Shown here: positions 1-6,678 of the stretch, one piece after another
Layout: every line of letters starts with the position of its first letter
Position numbering within the stretch: position 1 is the first letter of the stretch
NCBI GenBank assembly: GCA_027717925.1
Contig: JALLON010000111.1
Span: forward strand, 1-8,758
Reading direction: 5' to 3'
Length of the DNA stretch: 8,758 nt
Source: Acidobacteria bacterium AH-259-G07
Lineage (GTDB): Bacteria > Acidobacteriota > UBA6911 > RPQK01 > JADFOI01
Program-made: the position numbers and the translations under genes
The notes under the pieces: generated by a model
The model's database searches: none
Told to the model about the DNA's origin: nothing
Seen by the model: the letters and a program-made list of their open reading frames with translations, nothing else

Positions 1-1167
1 ACCCTTGCGTCCGTCTTGCGGCCAGACGAGGCGCAGCACGACACTTGACCCCGAAGCCATGGAGTTGATCTTCTCGTACAAATCTGTGGCGGTCCTCACA
101 GGATCCCCATTGACATGTGTGATTACCTGATTGGACTCCAATCTCGCTTCATCCGCCAGGCTGCCCGCAACTACGTCGCGGATAAGCACGCCTCTCTCAT
201 TGTCTAGGCCCAATCTCTCCGCATCTCGCGCCGACAGCGTTTCGAACACCAGACCAATTTCCTTCTCTCGTTCCTCTTTTTTACGTTCCTCGAAGGAAAG
301 CCCTTCACTTTCGGCCCGCTCACGCCGCTCAATAGTTCTTTCCGCAAGTGTCACGTTCAGCTGCAGGACTTTTCCTCGCCGAACCACGGTAAACGGAACT
401 TCTTCACCCGAAGGGGTATTCGCTACTGAAAAGCGCAGATCATAGCGTGTCTCAATCTCCCGGTCTCCAAACTTGACAATCACATCTTCCGCTCGGACGC
501 CGGCCTCATAAGCGGGTCCACTCTCGGCCGGATCACCGTTTTCATCAATAACTTGGACGACGAGAACTCCGTCTCCGTCCTTAATCCCCTCAGGATCATT
601 CCCAGCGACGCCGAAGAATTTCGCGATCCCCTCATTCATAGGATAGGTATTCATGGAAACACCCAGCCAGCCTCGCTCAATTTTCCCTGTCGTTACAATC
701 TGGTTATAAGAATTGACAAAAACCGAGGACGGAATGGCGAATCCCACTCCCTGGGACCCACCGCTCTGAGTGAAAATGAGGGTGTTGATTCCGATGACCT
801 CGCCGCGCATATTGACCAGAGGGCCGCCACTGTTCCCCGGATTAATAGCTGCATCGGTTTGGATATAGTCGCCAAAAATGGTTGTGCCTCGAACCACTCG
901 TGCGGTGGCCGAAACAATCCCTGATGTGACCGTCTGACCCACACCGAACGGATTTCCTACGGCCAGTACCCACTCACCTACTTGCATCTTCGAGGTATCA
1001 CCCACCTTGGCGAAGGGCAAAGGTTTGGAAGCGCTGATTTTCAGGACTGCAAGATCCGATTCGGGATCTTCGCCGAGAACCCGTGCCACGTAAGTGTCAC
1101 CGTTCTGCAGTGTCACTTTGATCTTGTCAGCGATCTGTTTCACGCCACGCTGCGTGGGGGGGGGGAG
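1..1167 (-). CDS. htrA: HtrA/DegP-family serine protease, C-terminal part (after frameshift, cut by window edge)
   Basis: This is the remaining protease in the frame adjacent to the N-terminal piece, open from just after a TAG (1168-1170) to base 1. Numbering continuously after dropping one C of the homopolymer, it holds catalytic Asp184 (ESDLAVLK) and Ser259 (NPGNSGGPLV, codon at 829-831), completing the triad with His144. PDZ1 starts at GWLGV (312) and carries extra loops around 332-346 and 354-366. A highly charged Glu/Arg/Lys linker spans about 422-449, and PDZ2 follows from about 450. At least 535 residues in total are visible, so only a short tail should lie outside the window. Alone it has no good start: the first candidates are GTG at 1143 and 1116, and ATG at 987. 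It would lack the export signal and the His, so it should be inactive unless the frame is restored. Confidence 0.88.
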
Positions 1168-1606
1168 CTACGACATGGTAATTGGTGAGAATGTAGCCCT
1201 TACTGTCCACAATCACTCCAGAGCCCAGACTGGTGGCTTTCTGCTCCGGAGGAATCATGGGCCCGAAAAAGCGCTCCCAAAAATCATCTCCAAAAAACTT
1301 TCGAAGATCTTCGGGTCCCTCTCTTCTTTGTGGGACATTTGTTCGAACAACGGCCGTAGTACTGATGTTGACCACGGCAGACTCCACAGTCTTGGCGACC
1401 CGGGCAAATCCTTCAGCCAGATTTGCTGCCTCAGCCAACACCAGAGGCGACCCTTCACCTTCAGTTTCCAACAGTGCCACTTTGGTGGTCTGCTCGGCAC
1501 TCATCACACGCTCAGGAACAAGAGTCCCAATAGCGATTCCCAGCAACAGAGTGATGAAGAGCGCCAAAAAAGTGATTCCTTTCTTAGATCTCAAAAATTC
1601 CTTCAT
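1127..1606 (-). CDS. htrA: HtrA/DegP-family serine protease, N-terminal part, frameshifted
   Basis: This is the front part of a periplasmic HtrA/DegP-type protease, which degrades or refolds damaged envelope proteins. Seen: a basic N-terminus, one hydrophobic segment at about residues 12-30 (signal anchor or uncleaved signal), a low-complexity spacer, VVNIST typical of the trypsin-like fold, a GDDFWERFFGP stretch, and SGVIVDSKGYILTNYHVV with the catalytic His144. Four codons later the frame enters a run of ten C and ends as PPPHAAWRETDR-stop, an unrelated tail. The rest of the protease continues without interruption in the neighbouring frame, so this is half of a broken gene rather than a 159-residue protein. 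The ATG is preceded by AGGTG with 5-base spacing, and by GGAGG further up. The break may be a sequencing or assembly indel, or a real mutation. Family assignment is sure; the state of the gene is not. Confidence 0.9.
   Translation of the reverse strand: MKEFLRSKKGITFLALFITLLLGIAIGTLVPERVMSAEQTTKVALLETEGEGSPLVLAEAANLAEGFARVAKTVESAVVNISTTAVVRTNVPQRREGPEDLRKFFGDDFWERFFGPMIPPEQKATSLGSGVIVDSKGYILTNYHVVAPPPHAAWRETDR
1156..1165. repeat. Homopolymer of ten G (ten C in the htrA mRNA) at the frameshift
   Basis: An uninterrupted run of ten G on the plus strand marks exactly where the protease reading frame changes. Nine would restore the full-length protein. Such tracts mutate by slippage and are also a common place for sequencing and assembly errors, so the cause cannot be decided from one sequence. 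Confidence 0.95.
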
Positions 1607-1675
1607 ATCGGCACCTAATCCTCCGCGGTTAATTTCTCAGTATGTCAGTTGCTTCTTCGTTTTGTTTCTTCTCAG

Positions 1676-1704
1676 ATTATACGCCCTGTTTGGAAAACTG
1701 TTCC
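1676..1704 (-). promoter_or_regulatory. Probable promoter of the htrA gene
   Basis: On the minus strand there is a perfect TATAAT (1676-1681), 17 bases downstream of GGAACA (1699-1704, three of six matches to TTGACA). It lies in the 168-base gap between the symporter and the protease and predicts a leader of about 60 bases. The GGAAC also resembles the -35 of envelope-stress (ECF-type) sigma factors, which drive degP in enterobacteria. The perfect -10, however, points to the housekeeping sigma. Apart from the htrA ribosome binding site, the rest of the gap shows no clear terminator or gene. Confidence 0.5.
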
Positions 1705-1774
1705 TCTTTCGATTTTAGCACAGCAACTTCACCCACCACGACCCCCATCACAATCAGTATCCCCTCGAACCACT

Positions 1775-3127
1775 TCAGCCCAAAGAGACAGAACGATAGC
1801 GGGAGAAGTAGTCTTTGGCTGCATTCATCACCCTTGGAGCCAGCAAAAGGGCAGCGATCATGTTGGGAAGCGCCATCATGGCAAATAAGATATCCAACAA
1901 ATTGATCACCAATTGCACACCCCAGACGGCACCTACAAAGAGCATCGCCAAATAAAACGCGTCATAGATTCGACCATGTTCTGCACCAAAGAGATAACTG
2001 AAGCACTTCTTGCCGTAGTAAGAGTAGCCGAACATCGTGGATATCCCGAAGAGCGCGACAACCGCAACCAGGGCCAATTTCCCCAAGTCCCCCATGACCG
2101 CTTCAAAGGCTTGAGCGGTCAGAGAGACTCCCTTGACTCCTTCTACTTGCCAGTTTCCGCTGGAGAGAATCACAAAAGCGGTGAGAGAGCAGACCACGAT
2201 CGTGTCGATAAAAGGACCGATCATGGCCACCAATCCTTCTCGGACTGGCTCGGTGGTTTTGGCAGCTCCGTGGGCCATGGGAGCCGTTCCGATCCCCGCT
2301 TCGTTTGAGAAGGCAGCTCTCTTAATACCGGTTTGGATAACCGTCATCAGCGAAATACCAGCGATTCCTCCCGCGGCCGCAGTGCCGGTGAAGGCGTCGT
2401 GAAAGATCTGACTAAACACATGAGGGATGAGATCGTAATGTTTGGCGACCACATAGAGAGAGCCAACCAGGTATAACAAACACATGGTGGGAACCATGCG
2501 GCTTGCGACCTTTGCAATTCTCTTCACACCCCCCAGGATGACCACGGCAACCAGAAAAGTTGACACGAGACCGGTGAGCCAGGGTTTAACGCCGTAGGTC
2601 TCAACGAGGATCTCGGCCACCTGGTTTGTTTGAAACATGGCGAGGCAACCAAATATCCCGAAAATGCTGAAGAAAATGGCCAGGAACCGGTATTTCTTGC
2701 CCAGCCCTACCTCAATGTAGTACATCGGTCCCCCCTGGACTTGCTTGAGACTATCTTGACCTCGATACATGACAGCCAATGTGCACGTGAAAAACTTGGT
2801 TGCCATCCCCACGAGAGCGGCTAGCCACATCCAAAAGACCGCTCCAGGGCCGCCCTGCGTAATGGCTATGGCGACTCCTCCGATATTTCCCATGCCGATG
2901 GTAGCAGAGAGATGGGTGCTCAAGGCCTGGAAATGACTAATATCTCCGGGGTCTTCTTCCCGATCGAACTTCCCCTGAAGGATTTCAAGGGAGTGCCTTA
3001 CACCCAAAAAAGGGAGAAACCGGGAGTAGATGGTGAGGATAAAGCCGCCTCCGAGTAAAAGCGCCAGCAGGGGGGCTCCCCACACATAATCAACGGCTAC
3101 AGATAAGATCCTGTCAAGTGTCTGCAC
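1775..3127 (-). CDS. AGCS-family sodium:amino-acid (alanine/glycine) symporter
   Basis: This is an inner-membrane carrier that imports alanine, glycine or a similar small amino acid with sodium. The 450 residues match the usual family length. Seen: an N-terminal FVWG-like stretch (DYVWGAPLLALLLG, 13-26), ATIGMGNIGGVA (75-86) lining the substrate and ion path in this family, the signature GGPGAVFWMWLAALVG (92-107), GGPMYYIEVGLG (132-143), KRAAFSNEAGIGTAPMAHG (269-287), and FGYSYYGKKC (366-375). About ten to eleven hydrophobic spans are evident. The start is GTG at 3127, not ATG. An in-frame TAA lies six codons upstream with no other start between, and a weak AGGA sits 8 bases before it. It follows uvrD by 44 bases with no terminator visible, so cotranscription with the helicase is likely. 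The exact substrate cannot be read from the sequence. Confidence 0.93.
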   Translation of the reverse strand: MQTLDRILSVAVDYVWGAPLLALLLGGGFILTIYSRFLPFLGVRHSLEILQGKFDREEDPGDISHFQALSTHLSATIGMGNIGGVAIAITQGGPGAVFWMWLAALVGMATKFFTCTLAVMYRGQDSLKQVQGGPMYYIEVGLGKKYRFLAIFFSIFGIFGCLAMFQTNQVAEILVETYGVKPWLTGLVSTFLVAVVILGGVKRIAKVASRMVPTMCLLYLVGSLYVVAKHYDLIPHVFSQIFHDAFTGTAAAGGIAGISLMTVIQTGIKRAAFSNEAGIGTAPMAHGAAKTTEPVREGLVAMIGPFIDTIVVCSLTAFVILSSGNWQVEGVKGVSLTAQAFEAVMGDLGKLALVAVVALFGISTMFGYSYYGKKCFSYLFGAEHGRIYDAFYLAMLFVGAVWGVQLVINLLDILFAMMALPNMIAALLLAPRVMNAAKDYFSRYRSVSLG

Positions 3128-3171
3128 CGGAAAAATCCTACAACCTTAGTCCGCATTTCTCACACCGGGTT

Positions 3172-5415
3172 TTAAACCAGCTTGAGCCTGGCATAGCTCT
3201 GCAGGAATTTTTTGATCCCGATGCCTGGAAATTTCACAGTGATCTTCAAATCGTTTCCGGTATCCTGGACATGAAGGATCCGACCGTAGCCCAACTTCTG
3301 GTGAAGGATTTCCGCACCTGAGACAAACCGGCGATGCGAGACTGCCCTCTTTTGAGAGAGCTCTTGCAAGAACCCTCGAACGCTCTCTACCGAATCATAG
3401 GTTTTGCCTGAGAAGCGGCTTTGACCTCTTCGCCGGTAGACAGTTTCACCGAATCTAACATTGGGTTGAACAAACTGCGGCGAAGCCAGTGGGCTTGAGC
3501 AGTCGCGAACCAGATGTTTTGGAATCTCCTTTAGGAAGCGGCTGGGACTATTCGTTTCACTCCCCTCGCGCCCGAAGAATCGACGGCGGCGGGAATAAGT
3601 CAGGTAGATTCTTTTCTGGGCCCGTGTTAAACCCACATAACAAAGCCGTCGCTCTTCCTCCAGATCCTCCTCAGAGAGCGAGCGGCTGTGGGGAAAAAGT
3701 CCCTCTTCACAACCCACCAGAAAAACGATGGGAAACTCAAGACCTTTGGCATTGTGTAAGGTCATGAGGCGGACTGCGGCTGACTGGTCATAGTCGTCAG
3801 CCTCAGAACGTAAAGCCGCCTGATCGATAAATTCCTGCAGGGTGTATCCCTGCACAGCCTGCTCTTTTGCCACCGTGACCAACTCTTTGAGGTTAAGGAT
3901 CCGGTTATGAGACCCTTCCGAGTCTTCCCTCCGCAGCACTTCGACGTAGCCACTCGCTTCGAGAGTCTTGTCCAGTGAGAGGTGCAGTGGCAGTTCTATG
4001 AACTCCTGAGATCGGCGGATCAACTTGAAAAAACGTTCCAGTGCCAGATGCGTTCTGGCCGGAAAGACATTCTCTTCAAGACCTTTACAAAGAGCCCCCC
4101 AGAGAGTCGTTCTCTCATCCCGGGCCATCTGTTGAAGACGATCCATCGTCACTCGACCGATCCCTCGAGGCGGCTCGTTGATGATCCTCATAAGAGAAAC
4201 ATTGTCATCAGGATTTACCGCCACACGCAGGTAGGCCAGCGCATCCTTGATCTCTTTTCGATGGTAGAAACTGACTCCACCAATCAGGTTGTAGGGAATG
4301 TCAAAGCGTCTTAGGAATTCTTCAAATTGTCGGGATTGAAAGTTGGTGCGATACAAGACCGCCAAGCCCTTTTCTCCTTCCTGAAGATGTTGATAAATCT
4401 TCTGGGAGACGAAATAGGCCTCAGCTCTCGCGTCGGGTGCAGCGAAAAGCTCGAGGGGTTCACCCGTAGGTTTTTGTGTCCAGAGAACCTTCCCTTTTCG
4501 ATGGACGTTATTTGAAACCAGGCCGGTTGCCGCATCCAGGATGTTCTGGTTTGATCGGTAGTTTTGCTCTAGCTTGACAATGGTTGCCGTCGCAAAATCG
4601 GTTTCAAAACGAAGAATGTTTCCGATGTCAGCGCCTCGAAAGCCATAGATTGACTGATCCTCGTCTCCCACCACACTGATGTTCTGGTGGACACAAGTCA
4701 GATTTTTGATTAAATCATATTGAGGACGATTGGTATCCTGATATTCGTCAACCAGGAAGTACTGGTACCATTCCCCGTAGCGCTCCCGCACATCACGGTG
4801 TTTCTTCAGCAACCGGCCCGTCAAGAGAAGCAAATCGTCAAAGTCCACGGCATTGGATCGCTTGAGAAAACGCTGATAGGCACCGTAGATACGGGAAATT
4901 TCTTCCTTCTCGGAGCTGCCCGACTCCTTGCGGTAGACCTTCGGGCTCCAGTTTTTGTTCTTTGCCCAACTGATCGTTGCACACGCCTTATGGAGAGAAA
5001 GATTGCTGTCCCTTAGGTTGAGTTCTTGGTAGACAATCTTGAGCACCCTTTTCTGATCCTCCCTGTCACAGATGGTGAAATCCCTGCGATAACCGATCAG
5101 GTCCGCGTGCTGCCGCAGGACCCGCACACAAAAAGAGTGAAAGGTACAGACAAGAGGAGCAGCGGCGAGATGAGTGAGAAGCGCTTCCACCCGACTTCTC
5201 ATCTCCTCGGCGGCTTTATTGGTAAAGGTGACCGCCAAGATCCGCTCGGCTCTGCAGATTCCTTGATCAATCAGATAGGCGATCTTGTAGGTGATCGTTC
5301 GGGTCTTGCCACTTCCGGCCCCAGCCAGGATCAGCATGGGGCCTTCGGTGTGGGTCACAGCAAATTTCTGCTCTTCGTTGAGATGCTTTAGATAGTCGCC
5401 GCTCGAACCTTTCAT
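3172..5415 (-). CDS. uvrD: UvrD/PcrA-type superfamily 1A DNA helicase
   Basis: This is an ATP-driven 3'-to-5' DNA helicase that unwinds DNA in nucleotide excision repair, removes stalled complexes and aids replication. All core motifs are present in order: Q motif Gln16, Walker A AGAGSGKT (31-38), Ia LAVTFTNKAAEEM (60-72), motif II LVDEYQDT (221-228), motif III VGDEDQSIYGFRGAD (249-263), motif IV LEQNYRS (282-288), motif V TLHNAKGLEF (552-561) and motif VI LCYVGLTRAQKR (591-602). The C-terminus (about 700-747, GAEILHQKLGYGRILHV to SYARLKLV) is the Tudor-like domain that PcrA/UvrD use to contact RNA polymerase and UvrB. At 747 residues it is full length with no missing residue seen. The ATG has GAAGG 5 bases upstream. 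PcrA and UvrD cannot be told apart here, and in single-copy genomes the names are interchangeable. Confidence 0.96.
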   Translation of the reverse strand: MKGSSGDYLKHLNEEQKFAVTHTEGPMLILAGAGSGKTRTITYKIAYLIDQGICRAERILAVTFTNKAAEEMRSRVEALLTHLAAAPLVCTFHSFCVRVLRQHADLIGYRRDFTICDREDQKRVLKIVYQELNLRDSNLSLHKACATISWAKNKNWSPKVYRKESGSSEKEEISRIYGAYQRFLKRSNAVDFDDLLLLTGRLLKKHRDVRERYGEWYQYFLVDEYQDTNRPQYDLIKNLTCVHQNISVVGDEDQSIYGFRGADIGNILRFETDFATATIVKLEQNYRSNQNILDAATGLVSNNVHRKGKVLWTQKPTGEPLELFAAPDARAEAYFVSQKIYQHLQEGEKGLAVLYRTNFQSRQFEEFLRRFDIPYNLIGGVSFYHRKEIKDALAYLRVAVNPDDNVSLMRIINEPPRGIGRVTMDRLQQMARDERTTLWGALCKGLEENVFPARTHLALERFFKLIRRSQEFIELPLHLSLDKTLEASGYVEVLRREDSEGSHNRILNLKELVTVAKEQAVQGYTLQEFIDQAALRSEADDYDQSAAVRLMTLHNAKGLEFPIVFLVGCEEGLFPHSRSLSEEDLEEERRLCYVGLTRAQKRIYLTYSRRRRFFGREGSETNSPSRFLKEIPKHLVRDCSSPLASPQFVQPNVRFGETVYRRRGQSRFSGKTYDSVESVRGFLQELSQKRAVSHRRFVSGAEILHQKLGYGRILHVQDTGNDLKITVKFPGIGIKKFLQSYARLKLV

Positions 5416-5454
5416 TAGCGCCTTCGTTACCCGTCATTCTTGCAACAAAGCTTC

Positions 5455-5482
5455 ACGATACCACGAAAGAACGACAGGTCAA
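5455..5482 (-). promoter_or_regulatory. Possible promoter for uvrD
   Basis: On the minus strand, TTGACC (5477-5482, five of six matches to the -35 consensus) is followed after 16 bases by TATCGT (5455-5460, four of six). A start about 33 bases before the uvrD ATG is implied. The site lies in the 90-base gap after the TPR gene, so uvrD may be transcribed both from here and from upstream. No LexA-like box was seen next to it. Confidence 0.4.
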
Positions 5483-5505
5483 AAGGGGGGGGAAACGGGG
5501 CTCGG

Positions 5506-6501
5506 TTAGCGTCGGCGGCGGCTCACGCGCTCGATAAACTCTTCAATGCCGGCCAGGGAATCGTTATGGGTTGATTTGTACAGCGTCTCTAAATATTGGC
5601 GGCAACGCCTGGCGTGTGGGGCTCCCCGCTGTACGGACCCCCGGCCGAATGCTTCCATGGCCGGGTCGAGCCGCTTCTGCTTCCACCGACCCATCCCTAT
5701 GAAATAAAAGGCTTCGCCATTGAGGGCGGGGTTGGAATGCAGGCTCAGGGCTTTCTGGTAGTTAGATATGGCGGTATTCCACCTCTGCCCTTCCGCAGCT
5801 TGTCGGCCGAGGACCGCATGAGCAACCGCCTTCTGCTGATTGATGTAGGCCTTCCAATCACGATCGGAGGTCTGAGCTCCCTTTGAAGCAGCATCAAACC
5901 CTGCAATAGCCTTATTTGCGTATTCAGCCGCTTTGCTCCACTGCGTCCTGCTCGCATAAATTCGGATCAACTCGCCCAGAATATCATAACAATCCTTGGG
6001 TGCGAGTTCGGCACACGCCTTTTCCCCATATTCAATGACCTTCTCTTCATTCTTCAGCTCTATGTAAGACCTGGCTATGTACGGGGCAAACTGCGGATCG
6101 GGTTTTTGACGGTAAACCTTCTCCCAATACCGGGCCGCTTTTGCGAACTGTTGCACTTGGAAGGCGCCGTAAGCCGTTATGTTCAGCGCATTGATGTCCT
6201 CCGGTTGGATCGCCAGAAATTTGTCACCTGCGGAGACAACCTTCTGCCACTGTCCTTTGTTTCGGTAATCGAGCAACAACTGCACGTAACTCTTGACTGC
6301 GTGTGGGACCAACGACGATTGATTGCTCTTGATAAATTCGACGATCGCGTCTTCTCGACTGGCTAGATCAGCATTGACGGCACTCTGGAAACGGTCATAC
6401 TCTTCTCGGGTATAGTCTACTTGTGCGAACGCAAAAGGTTGCCCAATGAGCAGAACCAATAAAAGTGGAAACATATTTCTTGAAACGGATCGAACGCTCA
6501 T
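5506..6501 (-). CDS. Secreted TPR-repeat protein of unknown role
   Basis: The protein is 331 residues. It has a clear Sec signal peptide: Arg at positions 4 and 8, a hydrophobic core at about 11-20, and AFA before a likely cleavage after residue 26. There is no lipobox Cys, so it should be free in the periplasm or outside. The rest is mainly helical and built from tetratricopeptide-like units at roughly 66-99, 100-133, 134-166, 172-205, 225-258 and 260-293, with typical W/G/Y/A positions (GQWQKVV, FAKAARYWEKVY, QWSKAAEYANKAI, WNTAISNYQKAL). It ends in a basic VSRRRR tail. Such repeats scaffold protein contacts, and nothing enzymatic is visible. GGAGGT lies 11 bases before the chosen ATG, and Met10 is a less likely alternative start. 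It is first in the minus-strand series leading to uvrD, with no obvious functional link. Confidence 0.85.
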   Translation of the reverse strand: MSVRSVSRNMFPLLLVLLIGQPFAFAQVDYTREEYDRFQSAVNADLASREDAIVEFIKSNQSSLVPHAVKSYVQLLLDYRNKGQWQKVVSAGDKFLAIQPEDINALNITAYGAFQVQQFAKAARYWEKVYRQKPDPQFAPYIARSYIELKNEEKVIEYGEKACAELAPKDCYDILGELIRIYASRTQWSKAAEYANKAIAGFDAASKGAQTSDRDWKAYINQQKAVAHAVLGRQAAEGQRWNTAISNYQKALSLHSNPALNGEAFYFIGMGRWKQKRLDPAMEAFGRGSVQRGAPHARRCRQYLETLYKSTHNDSLAGIEEFIERVSRRRR

Positions 6502-6540
6502 TATAGTACGCGACCTCCATTAAAAGGTTTTTCTTAATGT

Positions 6541-6569
6541 CTTATATCATTGGTGCATTAAGCTCAGAA
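6541..6569 (-). promoter_or_regulatory. Extended -10 promoter of the TPR-protein gene
   Basis: On the minus strand there is TGATATAAG (6541-6549), that is a TGn extension plus TATAAG (five of six matches to TATAAT). A weak -35, TTCTGA (6564-6569), lies 17 bases upstream. An extended -10 can work without a good -35. The predicted leader is about 30 bases and includes the GGAGGT ribosome binding site. Confidence 0.45.
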
Positions 6570-6583
6570 TCCCTGCGGCAAAC

Positions 6584-6600
6584 TGTGTCAAGGTAACACA
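6584..6600. promoter_or_regulatory. Imperfect palindrome, possible operator
   Basis: TGTGTCAAGGTAACACA has 5-base perfect arms (TGTGT/ACACA) around a 7-base centre. It sits upstream of the TPR promoter -35 and some 40 bases upstream of the promoter on the other strand, so one regulator could act on both genes. Short palindromes occur by chance in AT-rich gaps, so this is only a candidate. Confidence 0.25.
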
Positions 6601-6615
6601 CTTTCCAAGCACGAT

Positions 6616-6650
6616 CAATCACAATAGATCAGATGACTTCCCAATCACAA
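6616..6650. repeat. Nine-base direct repeat CAATCACAA, spaced 26 bases
   Basis: CAATCACAA occurs at 6616-6624 and again at 6642-6650, start to start 26 bases (about two and a half helical turns). The second copy overlaps the putative -35 and spacer of the promoter for the ParB-like gene. This layout would suit a regulator binding two sites, perhaps the ParB-like protein itself, but that is a guess. Confidence 0.4.
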
Positions 6651-6667
6651 GGTTGCTTAAATACAAT
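6638..6667 (+). promoter_or_regulatory. Possible promoter of the ParB-like/SPL-like gene pair
   Basis: TACAAT (6662-6667, five of six matches to TATAAT) follows TTCCCA (6638-6643, four of six to TTGACA) at 18 bases. Transcription would start at about 6674, only four or five bases before the ATG at 6679. No Shine-Dalgarno sequence lies before that ATG. Both facts agree with a nearly leaderless message. Confidence 0.35.
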
Positions 6668-6678
6668 GAACTTGCTCT

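Noticed and set aside
1094..1718. Long plus-strand open frames of 174 and 161 codons opposite htrA
   Set aside because: They are antisense to conserved HtrA sequence, have no recognisable motifs, and one of them crosses the gap upstream of htrA. They are frame shadows.
1684..1815. Hydrophobic minus-strand frame overlapping and following the symporter end (LLLPLSFCLFGLKWFEG, then ILIVMGVVVGEV and a short tail)
   Set aside because: It has no start with a ribosome site, the symporter already ends in a typical KDYFSRY-like tail, and it is too short to separate from chance.
2784..2789. CACGTG core resembling a parS half-site, and another at 6826-6831 inside the ParB-like gene
   Set aside because: Flanks match the 16-base parS consensus at only about 11 and 9 positions. 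Both sit inside coding sequence, so they are chance matches.
3128..3171. Possible terminator between uvrD and the symporter
   Set aside because: No stable hairpin followed by a T run on the minus strand, and the 44-base gap is better read as intra-operon.
5485..5492. Run of eight G between the TPR gene and uvrD
   Set aside because: It is outside coding sequence, forms no hairpin and is too far from a promoter core to call a switch. I kept no feature for it.
6574..6592. Sigma-54-like element (TTGACACAGTTTGC on the minus strand) upstream of the TPR gene
   Set aside because: The GG and GC pairs do not fall at the required positions. As a sigma-70 -35 it also has no -10 at the right distance.
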